64,000 nucleotides of DNA from the NCBI RefSeq assembly GCF_010093595.1, contig NW_022985443.1:25577-89576 (forward strand). The letters run 5' to 3'. The stretch comes from Mytilinidion resinicola (lineage: Eukaryota > Ascomycota > Dothideomycetes > Mytilinidiales > Mytilinidiaceae). Position numbers and translations under genes: made by a program. The notes under the pieces were generated by a model that made no database searches, was not told where the DNA came from, and saw only the letters and a program-made list of their open reading frames with translations. Positions 45,428-56,255 of the stretch are shown in pieces (within the stretch, counting starts at the first letter, position 1; each line of letters begins with the position of its first letter).

Positions 45428-46828
45428 GTCTCATCACAAGTCACGCAACACTGGCTGGCGAGCTTCGATGAGCCTCTAAGGGTGTCAGAGTATTCCGTTA
45501 GAGGGTCAGCTTCGCGTCCTCTACATAGACATTTCTTTAATAAAAAAGAAATCAGAGCTGATTCGATAGGGTCTTGGCAGGGTTAGAAACTCGTTAAAAC
45601 TCACCAGGTATTATTGACAGATCTCTGATCTAGTGTTGTAAACCTTCAGATTTGCATGCCCCTACACAAGGATTGGGCTTTGGCCGACTTTTCTATTCTA
45701 CCATTGCGCGGGGAGGGCACTCAGCTGAAGCGAAGTGTTGATTTTGGGCACCAAGAGGGGTTCGAGGTCGGTTGCATGGTGTTTGCCTTTTGGCCGCCTC
45801 ATTCTGAGGCAGTTCCCCATCATTTGGGCATAGGGCCGCGTTGAATGGACCCGACAAAGCGTCTCCAATGGTCGTCGTAATCCAGAAACTTCGTTCTTAT
45901 TAGTAGAACAGCTGCATGGTACCGATGGGGATCCCGTATGGGCCGGAAATAGTCACCGGTAGCGATTGCAGACGTACGGGATGAGGAGATGGAGAACGCC
46001 GTCGGCCATCTAAATGCAGCTCGTGGTCTGGAAGCTGAGCTCGAGAAGGCTGAAGCATGCATGCTGTGCAAATATGTGGGATGCGGCGAAAAGACCCCAG
46101 ATTTACAAGGAGTCGCATCGTATGCCGATCCATGTATTCGAGCCCAAGTTCCCAAGTATTCTCGAAGTTTTCTTATCGTCATATTCAGTTCCTCGTTAAA
46201 CTTATAGCCCAGTCATCTCCAAATCAGGCCATAGCCACGAACACTCTAACAACCACCATAATCCTTCAAGCCTCTCCAGCAGCCTCACCGAACGCCGCAA
46301 GCTCTTAGGCCAGCTTCCTGACTTCCACCCTCTGTTCAAGCTTTTGTACGCGTCCGATCTTTAATCTATATTCCATTAAGCTCCCTCGCGCTTATCTTCT
46401 CTCTCAACGTCCAACCCAGTCTTCTCAGCCTTGCATATTTGCATCAGTAGCTAGCAATCTTCGATGCATTTTCATTGAGATTAGAACCGCTGAAACATCA
46501 CCTCGATTTGCAGCCTCCGGCATAACGCATGTGGAAAACACGCTGGACTTTAGGCCACCTGGATATTTGCTGTATGGGCCAATGGTAAAAGTGAACGTCA
46601 TTGTTGAGCACGCAGTATTTGCTACAGTTTGGCCAAGGGCTGACGTTGAGGTCGTTGATAGCTCCTCTCGCTAGCGCTAGCAGGCGGGAGATGCGGTGGG
46701 GATGCGGCGATGCGGAGAGCGTGGCGCCAGGCTCCTATTTCGTCTCGAGCCTCTCTTCTGTCCACTCCCACTTCATCTCAGTGTCGAAATTCAACGGCCC
46801 GTCCACTGCTTAAACACTGAGGCGAAGA

Positions 46829-47393
46829 ATGAGACCTCCGAGCGCCTGCCCTGTAAGCATTATCAGTTCAGAAGCCGAGCCTGCTGGAGGATCTCCGGCC
46901 TCAACGATGGCATCTTCCAAGCTGTATGAAACATGGCCCATCCATCCCGGAAGAATGGAAATCGGATTACTCGAGTTTCGACCGCCTTTCTCCGATGCTC
47001 TGAATTGCGCGCTCTCTGTCGTGACCCTCAAAAACGGGCCTCCGCCGTTCATTGCACTCTCATACGAATGGGGCACCGACGACTCCAACCATGTCATGTC
47101 TGTCGACGGCCACGACATCAGCATACGACACAACTTGTGGCTGGCATTAGAAACTATCATGAAGCATCATCCAAGGCTTGTGGAGGATTGTCGAAATCAT
47201 CACCAGCGACTCCGTCAAGAGTTGCAAAATGTAGGCATTGCATCCAGCACCTGCCTTTCTTCCTGCTATTTAATTCATCCATCTGGCTTCACAGATCCAC
47301 TGCGAGTGGGGTGTTCCAGACGTAGCCCACCCCACAGACTCCCTATTCATATGGGCCGACGCCCGTCTGCATATATTCCTATAGAACCGCAAT
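46829..47393 (+). pseudogene. HET-domain gene fragment
   Basis: The frame from the ATG at 46829 carries the beginning of a HET domain: IGLLEFRPPFSDALNC, then PPPFIALSYEWGTDDSNHV and a helix with HNLWLALETIM. After about 130 codons the domain loses family resemblance, and a piece with LFIWADA, the second HET motif, appears in another frame. It is followed by the direct repeat at 47366. HET proteins trigger cell death in heterokaryon incompatibility. This copy cannot make a full domain. Confidence 0.6.
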
Positions 47394-47498
47394 GAACCAC
47401 CTCGGAACCTTAGGGTTTGCACCTCAGATATTTGAGGGGTTTCATTTTACGTATTTGGCTAGTCAGACTAGGCAATACATTCTTCTGTGCTCTCAAAT
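47366..47498. repeat. Direct repeat, copy 1 (shared with 53482-53623)
   Basis: About 133 bp matches 53482-53623 closely. Shared blocks include GGCTAGTCAGA and GGCAATACATTCTTC. Many differences are transitions, among them TATAGAACC here against TATGGGACC in the other copy. Both copies directly follow a truncated HET start. Confidence 0.75.
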
Positions 47499-47741
47499 TA
47501 GCTCGGAGTGCACGATTTCATGAGATTATGTTTGTTTCTCGTGCCCTACATATGCAACAAACAGGAAGCTCGCAGCACCACTTAGGATCATCCATCAAAA
47601 CCCATCAGCCCCATACTTGACTACTATCATCAATCCCTTCAAACACGGCTTCCCCGCCTTACTTTGCACTTCCAATTTAAGCACCTTCTCCTCATCCAAC
47701 TCATCAGCTTTCTCCATCCCAAATGTCTGCCACCTGCCAGT

Positions 47742-48530
47742 CTACCCTAGCAACTCCATAACAGTCAGCGCTTTCTTATTCCCATTGTCATCCTTGGTCC
47801 CATTCCACACAAACTCGGGCGGATCGCCGTGCTCGTTCGTGCCCCCCTCAGCAGCAGAGGCGGGTTTCGCGATCTCGGTAGCGACAAGAACAGTGTGACT
47901 CGTTATCTTCCTGCCGCGGGCCAGAAGGGTACGCGCGAGCCGAAGTCCTTCAGCTTCAGTGTATATGGCTGCGAGGGCGAGGCTTTGAGCGCGCGATTCA
48001 TCTCGCGGAAGTCGTAGGGGTATTCAAATTTCACGTCAATCAAGGCTTGCATATTTCCCTTGTTCTGCGCAGAAACGTAGTCGCGGACGGATTTCGTCGC
48101 GTTGTCGCGCGTCTGAAATTTCTTTTGGCTCGCAGGACGTGTATCGCACATGCATGATGACATCGCTGATGGTGGAGTAGTCGAGCTGCGGCATTGGGGA
48201 GGGGATTGCGCCGGCGCCTTCAAATGGAGCGTACGTGTCGCCGCTGTAGCTGAGTTCGAAGGTTTCTGTGTCGGCTTGTCCGTGGGATGTGGCGATGCCT
48301 TTGATTGGGATGTTGTCAAACGGTAGTGCGTCGATCTGTGCGGAGCCACCGGATGGCATCTCCTTCGTACGAATGGAGTGCTTGTCGAGATCGAGCGTGC
48401 AATTGATCCCCGTATACGGACCCGTAATGCACGGAATAGACAACGCGACGGACTTCATGCGGCACATGTCCTGGCCTGGAAAATCCGCGTCAAAAACAAC
48501 CTCTGGAAGGTGGAGTTTGGCTTTGCCCAA
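47742..48530 (-). pseudogene. Remnant related to the C-terminal (TcB-binding) region of Tc-toxin A subunits
   Basis: On the reverse strand the frame below 48530 resembles the C-terminal part of TcA/TcdA-like insecticidal toxin-complex proteins, homologues of which are known in some fungal genomes. Seen: a segment with DADFPGQDMCR, a stretch around SIPCITGPYTG and a later YAPFEGAGAI, the usual order for that region. The reading changes frame near 48110 and again near 47900, and nothing upstream of 48530 resembles the large pore or linker parts of a TcA protein. It is a short, frame-broken relic with no capacity to encode a working toxin subunit. Its origin is presumably an old horizontal acquisition or a fungal family member that decayed. 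Confidence 0.6.
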
Positions 48531-50159
48531 TGATCTGAATTCCAGCAGGCATTTGGAACCTGTCTAGCCCGATTACCCAGGCGTCGGTCCATTTTAGATC
48601 ATTCTCGCCCACGCCGTATTGACTAGGTTCCGCATCGAGTGGACGCCATTGATACCATGTCCTACCTCCATCGCGTTAGCTTTGAGCCACAATGTGAGCC
48701 ACAATGGCACTAGCCTGCAGGCGATGATATTGGACGGAGCAAAGACGTCGCGATACTTCGTAGGGGGTCCCGACTCATGGGGGCGCCGCGCAATGCGGGC
48801 TCCTAATAGTCTAACTTGATCGGATTGAGTATGCAGTTAGGTGTTTTCAGCACTAAGAAGGCGCTGGAATTCGGGTACTGTCTCTGCAACTATCATAGCG
48901 GTGGGCATGTGATTCGTTCTAGGTTGTTCTGGGCAATGGTTGGATCAATTTGGATATACTGTATCTTTACTACGTTCCCCTCTCCCACAGGAAAGCCGTA
49001 AACCTAGCTCACCAGTGTGTCGTGACTGCTTCGTGGCTCATAGGCTATGGAGACATCTAGTCCTCGGGAAGCGGTCTATTGGTTTACTTGATAGAACAAG
49101 AGCTGAAACAGAGGTGTTGAAGTATTCATGTACTCTTTTCGCTATCTATTCGAAGAATGCCCAACGTGGCCGAAAGAAAAGACCAGCTTCAGAGCTTCCG
49201 GCGAGGGCGGTGGGCGCTTCGGGCGGCCCGGAAGCGGCCCTCCCGCTCCCGTCCCCGTCTCAGGTCAGCTACGCCACAGGATGCGCCCTAGGGGAAGAAC
49301 GCCAGCCTCGCCCAAGCCGCATGCAAGACCGTAGCTGACATAGCCTTAGACGCGGAGCGTTGCTGCTGAAAACCCCATTCGGACGGGTCTTTCTCTTCGC
49401 AACCGCCAATCAGACAGCCGTGATCCTCTCGCTTTGAGAGAAGTGGTGCGCAGTATCTCCGCCTGTTCGCATCAGACTTTCGCCATGAGCCACTACAGCA
49501 GAACCCGCTTATTACCGCGAAATCCGCTTATTGCAGTAAGCCTGTTTAGCAGAGCGGAACTGCAGTTCAGACCGAAGCGAGGTGGGCGATATCGTTCCTA
49601 CACGCCCATTGCTAGCTTGGGTAAGTCTAGGTACACACTTATCATCCACTCAGCCACCATCACTGCGCCATTTACGGTCTGGAAGACAATTCCATGCCAG
49701 CCAAAGCCATCGGCTATGCACATTGAAAGCAGAAGTCCGAAGTGGAAGATGAGAAGGGACCATAGCCCGCAATGATTGGTCTGTAACCCAGGTCCTGTCA
49801 TATCAACATCTTTTCCTTAAGAAACACTACGCGTCATGAGGCAGCGTCTGGAACGGGCCCAGGTGTCCGAAAACAGGCTTTGCAAGAGGTCTGTACGAAA
49901 ACAGGCGCTGTTCATCTAAGGATGGTCATCGGTGGCTGGATCGAAGCCAGCTGAGTTGACGAAGACGGATTGTTGAAGAATATCATTGAGTGAAAATCAA
50001 AGAGGTTGGTGACTACGAACGAGAGATAAATATCGATAAAATCCTTCCCCGAATTGTTTCAATCATTTGCCAGAAGGGTCTCCTGCAGCCTCAATCTAAC
50101 ACTTGATCAGCTTTTTACCCTTTCGCAAGAATTTTATCTTTACTATTCACGCTCGTACC
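48531..50159. other. Intergenic, no supported gene
   Basis: No frame with family features is seen. A reverse frame at 49598-49801 is hydrophobic (67 codons) but isolated. A GC-rich stretch with hairpin potential lies near 49200-49260. Confidence 0.35.
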
Positions 50160-52714
50160 ATGTCTGCCGCTGCCACTTCTGGTGCTGAGAGTGTGGGTCT
50201 CGTGGGTCTCAGGAACACGGCTACGAAGAACAAGCTCAGTGACACCGTGGTCCCTCTCTGGGACCTTGAGTCCACAGACAACAGTATCCCTACTGCAGAG
50301 GCCTTCAATCATGTGAACCCTGGAGTCGAGTCTGTTATTGGCGGCGACGAGGTATTTTCAAAACCCCCAGATGGTTCGCGTCTTGACGCTAATTCTACCC
50401 GAGCGTGTGCGTGTTTCCAAAGAGCACTTCGCCGCTGGAGGCAAATATCGCTGTGAGTAGACTCTGAACTGAATGAAGAGAGAAGAAGCTGATCGGACTA
50501 GCCATTGTAAAAATCTTCTTGCGCTATGAAAACCAGAAGCCCGGTGCTCGATGGCCCATTGCTACAGGATGGCTCATTCGTCCTGATCTTCTAGTGACCG
50601 CTGGGTAAGCTTCACATCCCGTCTAACTAATGTTACCCTCGCTGACTTTTGAAGCCATTGCGCTTTCGATTGGGCTCACAACATGGGTCGCCTTGTCCAA
50701 GTCAAATGTTACATCGGATATAACGGCAACAATTCCATCAAGGACTACTCAGCCAACGTCCAGTGCCGCCAGGGCAAGCGCGTTGCCACGACCCTTGACT
50801 GGCTCACAGCTAAAGGAAATCGCGCTTTCGATGCTTCTTTCATCCTTCTTGACTCCCCTTTTGAGGGTATCACGCCGTTCAAATTTGCAGATACACCCCT
50901 TTCGGGTTCCATGTCTCTTGGCGTTGTGGGTTATCCTGGTGACTTGAAGGATCCTGCTACAAACGAACCCGGTGCCCATATGTACGAAATGTTTTTACCA
51001 ACCAAATTTAATTTGGTCGACTCCCAATGGCGTATGTTGGAGTACGAGATAGACACCTTTGGAGGTAAGTTACGGCGAATCAAGCCCGAAGGAAATCTAA
51101 TAACACGTCCTAGGCAATTCCGGATCTCCTGTCCTCCGCGAAAGCGATCACGTTGCTGTAGGCGTCCACGTCTACGGAGGTTCTCCCAATTCTGCCTCGG
51201 TCATTGGTCTTTACGGAAACCCCTTCCTTGACTATGTTGCTGCTTTCGATTTGCATGCGCAAAAAGTCAAGCTTCCTGGACATTCTTCCACTCCGGGCGT
51301 GCAATACATCACGGTCCCAACCTCAAAGACTCCAGACGTCGTGCAAGGCAATGTTGATCTCAACAGTGGAAAATTCGGCACTTTCACCTCTGAGCGCGGC
51401 TTCTCGCATGGCATCCACCAGACCGCCTCAAATGGAAACGGAACTAGTCATCATCGCAATGAATACCACGACAAGCATCAGAATGGTCATGCAGCTCACG
51501 AGAGCAGCTGGATTGCCAGAACGTCACCACCTCAAATCACATACACACGCACTGCAGCCATGGAAAACCCGAGAGGAGGTCGCGGATCGCTCCCACCAAT
51601 CCAATACCACACCATGGATGAAGAAGGCTTCTTTACTATTCTCAAAGAGAGCATTAGGATCAGCGGCCCGATTTTGAAAGGTGTCGTGGGTGTTGTGGGC
51701 CCCATGGCTCTCGGACCCCTCGGTGGACCCGTATCCGCTCTAGCAGGTCTTGCTATCAGCGCCGCTGGTAAGCTTGCTGAGACAAGCACCGGCGCTGAAA
51801 GCGCTATGGATGCCGCAGAGCCTCCACCGGGTCTTGCAGAGCGTGCCATCCTTGCAGAAGCTGCGTTTGTGGCCATGACCAAGATGAACAATCAGACACT
51901 CGCGGAGGAGGGTTTCTTCGACGATATGTGGCAGGTTGCGCGCAAAGTCATTCCTGTTGTGGCTCAAGTTGCGCCCAAGATTATGGACGTGGTAGCACAG
52001 CCAGCGCTCGCCATCGCTGTTGATGCTCTTGGGAACCGCAATGAGACTGAGGGTTTCTTTGAGAATTCTGCCAACGGAGCCCGCGCTTCTCAGCATGGAC
52101 GTGCACGCCACCATCCAGCTTCTCATATCCATGCGACGACAGGTGCTGAAGCTTTCATGGCACGCCTCGAGCATGCGAGCCAACAAGAAGAGGGCTTTTT
52201 CGGCAGCCTCGGCCAGATCATCTCCACAGGCATCAAAGTCGCTGGGCCGGTACTTTCAACAGTAGCCAAACATGGGCTCCCCATTCTGCAGGGTATGTTT
52301 GCTGAAGCCGATTTCGACGAGACTAGTGCCCCACCAGTTCTGGCTGGCATGGACGGCCTTCACCAGCGAGCAATTCTCGCCGAGGCTGCCCTTCAAGCTG
52401 CTATGAAGGCACCTCAACATGTTCTTGAGGAAGAGGGCTTCTTCGACTTTATGGCTGCGGCTGTGGCCAAGATTGCCCCTGTAGTTATGAAGGCAGCTCC
52501 AACAGTCCTTAGGGCTGTTGCTCCTGTTGTCTCGGGAATGCTGAGGGGAAACGCGGAGAGTGGAATGCTGTCCGCGGGTGGACGTGGGGGGCATGGCCTC
52601 CGCAAGATGGCTTCAAGCAACTCGATCCGCGGAGAGCCCCGCACCGGGTTTGGGGCTAATCCTGCTCTGTGGAAGAGCATGCAGTCTCTGCAAGTCCAAG
52701 GAGAGTCTTTCTAA
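50160..52714 (+). CDS. V8-like glutamyl endopeptidase fused to five E-GFF hydrophobic segments
   Basis: Five exons (50160-50351, 50404-50452, 50502-50604, 50655-51064, 51114-52714; introns 49-52 bp) join to 784 residues. Residues about 65-290 form a chymotrypsin-fold protease: His116 in VTAGHCAF, an Asp in AFDASFILL and Ser254 in GGNSGSPV. A Thr five residues before the Ser (DTFGGNS) and a His about 16 after it (GVHVYGG) match the S1 residues that give staphylococcal V8 protease its Glu specificity (Thr164 and His184 there). The second half holds five motifs E-G-F-F, with Gly at 423, 518, 565, 612 and 693. Four lead into long Ala/Val/Ile/Pro-rich amphipathic stretches, and most follow an acidic linker such as LAEE or LEEE. 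There is no signal peptide. Self-cleavage after Glu would free peptides starting GFF. The domain assignment is firm; the processing model is inference. Confidence 0.9.
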
Positions 52715-53137
52715 CTGGGCTTTGATTGCAGAATGTTGCTGATTAAGTTGTGCTCTTCTTCCGAGATTAGCTCTCTATCACTCTTACGCTCGTTTAAAGA
52801 GTGCACCGATAGTCCGGGAAAGGCATAGCTAGAACTAGTTTCAGTAATACAAAAGCTTGACTTTCGATGTTTGCACACCGAGTCCGACGTGAGTGAAAAG
52901 GCAAGCAAGACCATCTAACCACTGCACCTCATGGTTCTAAACCTCAGGCGCTGCGTGACTAGCGGTCACGACATAAACCTCCTTGCCACCCCCTCTCACA
53001 AGGTCGCAGCATGCTCAATGACCACGCTACGATCCAATACTATTGTAGGGCGAGTGGAGAAGTCATGCCTTATACGTACCAATCCGTTCTCAGATTTCTG
53101 ATCTTCTACGCTCTGCTCTCAGAAGAGCAGCGGAGGC

Positions 53138-53551
53138 ATGGACGCGTTCCAGCCTTCTGGCCTGCCGCCTGATTCGACTGCGAGGTCATCTCGAAAGAGA
53201 TTCGCCCATGCTCCGCTCGACACGTCTAAACAACAACTACGACTCTTGAGACCCTTACCAGACCTCGACCCAAACGGTTATATTTGCTGCGAAATTGTCC
53301 TCGTCGATTTGGAAGAGGCATCTGACTACCGAGCCATCTCCTACGCTTGGGGACCACCGGATCCTTGTCGCGAAGTCCTAAGTCAATGGAGATGTTATAA
53401 TAATACGAGAAAATCTATACCAATTCCTGCATATGTTCCAAACACAGTCGAAAAAAGACATCGCGATCTGGATAGACTAGATCTACATATGTTCCTATGG
53501 GACCGCAATCAACCATCTCGGAACCTTGAGGTTTACACCTCAGTTTTTTGA
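53138..53551 (+). pseudogene. HET-domain gene fragment
   Basis: From the ATG at 53138 the frame reads a HET start: QQLRLLRPLPDLDPNGY, then CCEIVLVDLEEASDYRAISY and AWGPP. After about 90 codons the resemblance ends, and the frame enters the direct repeat shared with 47366-47498, stopping at 53551. The DNA-binding-free, cell-death type HET domain is not complete. The same truncation plus repeat arrangement is found at 46.8-47.5 kb. Confidence 0.6.
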
Positions 53552-53623
53552 GGGATTTCATACTCACCCTTGTACGTATTTGGCTAGTCAGATCAGGCAA
53601 TACATTCTTCCATGTTTTCAAAT
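53482..53623. repeat. Direct repeat, copy 2 (shared with 47366-47498)
   Basis: This is the less altered copy: it keeps TGG where copy 1 has TAG. An 8-9 bp insertion (ACTCACCC region) distinguishes it. Both strands have short open frames, so the coding status is unclear. Confidence 0.75.
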
Positions 53624-54668
53624 CTGAAATCTATCATCACGCTTTCTGTTTTCGCGTCGCCTTTCCTTTTCTTCATCTTGAAATGACCGCGTATCCTTGC
53701 GCTTCCCCCAACAAAGGGCCGGCGTAGTCCAACGAGGGCCTTAGTGTCCACGACGGTGTCCCTAAATTATATCGCGCAGTTCCGCTGCTCAACGCAGATA
53801 ATGGACCTCAACTCCTTTTTTATCCGATTTCGGAACACATCCACTCTATACATATACCTAAGTTAGAGGGCGCGTCTGAGCAGACTTCAAGAGGCTATAT
53901 GTTGTTGATTCCGACAGCCACGAGCTTACAGCCCTCCACCCATTAACTGGTCGGGACCCAGTTCCGGGCCCAAGGCGCCAGGTTAGCTGAGATGCAACCA
54001 CTATCTTAAAACTCCGCCTTACCTAGGGCTTAATCCTCTAAGGGTAAGCAAGTTTACAATTGTATGGCCAGCAACAACTCCTCGGCGCAAGCCGGTCTCT
54101 AATTGTTATGGGCCGAATGAGCTTAGAGTCCTAAAATTAGTAGAATTGCTTAATTTGGTTTCCTGAGTCTTTTCGGTCTCCTAAGGTCTCAGGTTGTGAA
54201 GAAGCAGTTCTGTATTGATTTGAAGAGGCACAAAGCCCGTATATATAGCCCCTGAAAGGGGGGGGGGAGGGAGGTACTCCCCTGTTCCCCCCTTGTTACG
54301 GATATGGAAGGATGTAACGCCACTGACACGCTAGTAGTGGCAACCTGAGTTAAGGCACATAAGGTATGGCACATGCTAATGTATTTTTACAAGCTTTAAC
54401 ATATAGATAATAAAATGATTGAAAGCTAACTTTCACATTTCTTTCGCTATTCTTCACGTAACGTTCGAAAGTGGCTTAGCGCGCTCCTCTTCCCCACTGC
54501 CTCAGCCTTGGCTGCTTCAACCGATCCTCGCTGAGAACCACCGCATCGTACGCTTCATCATCTTGAGCTCGGCAACTCATCATTATCACTTCTCATCTGC
54601 TACCACGGTTGTCGCAACTCCATTGTGAGCACATCTCTAGCCGGGCTCATGATCTCTGCCCGCTCGCC
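53624..54668. other. Intergenic, possible old retroelement terminal sequence
   Basis: No gene is seen. A stretch from about 54105 (TGTTATGGGCC) to about 54403 has a TATATATAG box and G/C homopolymers and faintly resembles a solo LTR, but no target-site duplication or second copy was found. Confidence 0.25.
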
Positions 54669-56255
54669 ATGAGACTGATCCACGCTCGAAGCATTCAACT
54701 TGTGGATGTCATCGAAGAAAGCAGGCCGCTCTATACCATTCTATCACATACTGGGGAAGAAAATGAGGTTTCATTTGAAGACATGCAAGGCCCTCATGCG
54801 ACCAGTAAATCGGGATATGGCAAGATCAAGTATGCTTGCCAGCAAGCGCTTGAAGATGGATTAGAGTATGTGTGGGCCGATACTTGCTGTATCAATAAAA
54901 GTAGCAGCACCGAGCTATCCGAGGCCATAAACTCGATGTTTCGTTGGTATAAGAACGCGTGGGATTGCTACGCCTACCTCGCGGATGTACATGTACATGG
55001 CTCCGACGTCCTCTCTCAAGACGCCATCGACGCAGCATTCGCGCAAAGTAGGTGGTTTATAAGAGGGTGGACACTGCAAGAACTACTGGCACCTTCAGAA
55101 GTGCACTTCTATTCTAGTGACTGGGGCAAGCTGGGCACCAGGTACACTCTTGCCGACTCTATTTCAGCAGTTACCAAGATTGATCGCGCCTTTCTGCTAG
55201 ACCGCGAGACCATTGGACAAGCAAGTATCGTAAAAAGAATGTCTTGGGCATCAGGGCGAGTGACCACTCGGCTAGAAGATACTGCATACTGTCTCCTCGG
55301 TATCTTCGACGTCAATATGCCGTTACTCTACGGCGAGGGCGAGAAGGCTTTCATCCGATTGCAGGAAGAGATCATGAGACATTCAGATGATCAATCGCTC
55401 TTCGCATGGGGTCAAGAGGATGAACCGCATTGGATGAAAGCGAATCCGACTAAATATGTACGTGGATTGTTGGCAAGCTCTCCAGCCGAATTTTCGACTT
55501 GCGGGAACGTTATTCCCGACGAGTTTGCGGAATTGGAGGAGCCGCACGCTCTCACGAATAAGGGCGTGCGACTTGCACTTCCTGTGTATAAGAACCATAC
55601 TCCTCCGCGCCAAAATATGGCGCTTTTAGCCTGTCGCTCTGAAGATGACCTACTGCAAGTCTTCACCATGCCTCTCAAGTTCATCGGACGAGATCAAGTG
55701 GCTAGAACCTGCATTAAGCCTCGTCTTGTGCCGCGAGATCATGTGGTGGACGTGGAAAAAAGAGTTCTTTACATGAGGCAATCGTTGCAAACATATGGAT
55801 CCTCTGGTATCGCAAACATCTCTCCTATATCGTTCTTCATACGAACTTTCCCTACGGATTTCTCTATCAGAAGCGTACAGCCCGCTAGCTGTTGGGACGC
55901 ACGAAATCGAGTAATTCGCCCGCCACGTTCTGTCACTCATTGCGAAGAAAATTGGGAAGCAAAGATCCTGATAGCCGTTGATCACGAAGACGTTACAGAC
56001 TGGGTGATATTAGTCGGTTCCTCCAACGGACGTCCTTATTCTTGCTTCATCACCGAATCGGATTACCATATGAGAAACGGGTTCGGACGCCCCACTCGTT
56101 TGAAAAGCAACATCAGCGATTTGTCTCACAACGTCGAAGTTGTCATTACCCATGGAAGACCCGTCGAATCAATGGGTAGTTACATGAGCTTTATAGATGT
56201 TACCTGTCTAGGTTATGTCCGAGCAGTGGTACCAGCTCAAGTGGAACTGAGATAG
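54669..56255 (+). CDS. HET-domain protein (HET-E/DUF8212-like)
   Basis: One exon, 528 residues, from an ATG giving the classic start MRLIHARSIQLVDV. HET domain: block 1 ILSHTGEENEVSFEDM, where the normally conserved Trp of SHTW is Gly; block 2 YVWADTCCINKSSSTELSEAINSM; block 3 SRWFIRGWTLQELLAP. The stretch RLEDTAYCLLGIFDVNMPLLYGEG is the usual link to the C-terminal region, which has no NACHT or WD repeats. Proteins of this kind work in vegetative incompatibility, where the HET domain promotes cell death after non-self contact. It is the only intact HET gene among three broken relatives here. Loss of the SHTW Trp may weaken function. Confidence 0.9.
   Translation: MRLIHARSIQLVDVIEESRPLYTILSHTGEENEVSFEDMQGPHATSKSGYGKIKYACQQALEDGLEYVWADTCCINKSSSTELSEAINSMFRWYKNAWDCYAYLADVHVHGSDVLSQDAIDAAFAQSRWFIRGWTLQELLAPSEVHFYSSDWGKLGTRYTLADSISAVTKIDRAFLLDRETIGQASIVKRMSWASGRVTTRLEDTAYCLLGIFDVNMPLLYGEGEKAFIRLQEEIMRHSDDQSLFAWGQEDEPHWMKANPTKYVRGLLASSPAEFSTCGNVIPDEFAELEEPHALTNKGVRLALPVYKNHTPPRQNMALLACRSEDDLLQVFTMPLKFIGRDQVARTCIKPRLVPRDHVVDVEKRVLYMRQSLQTYGSSGIANISPISFFIRTFPTDFSIRSVQPASCWDARNRVIRPPRSVTHCEENWEAKILIAVDHEDVTDWVILVGSSNGRPYSCFITESDYHMRNGFGRPTRLKSNISDLSHNVEVVITHGRPVESMGSYMSFIDVTCLGYVRAVVPAQVELR

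Noticed and set aside
49598..49801. Hydrophobic 67-codon reverse frame
   Set aside because: Isolated, no neighbouring exon recognised; probably chance or an unreadable relic.
54105..54403. Possible solo LTR
   Set aside because: TG start and CA-like end can be drawn but there is no target-site duplication, no second copy and no retroelement coding sequence.
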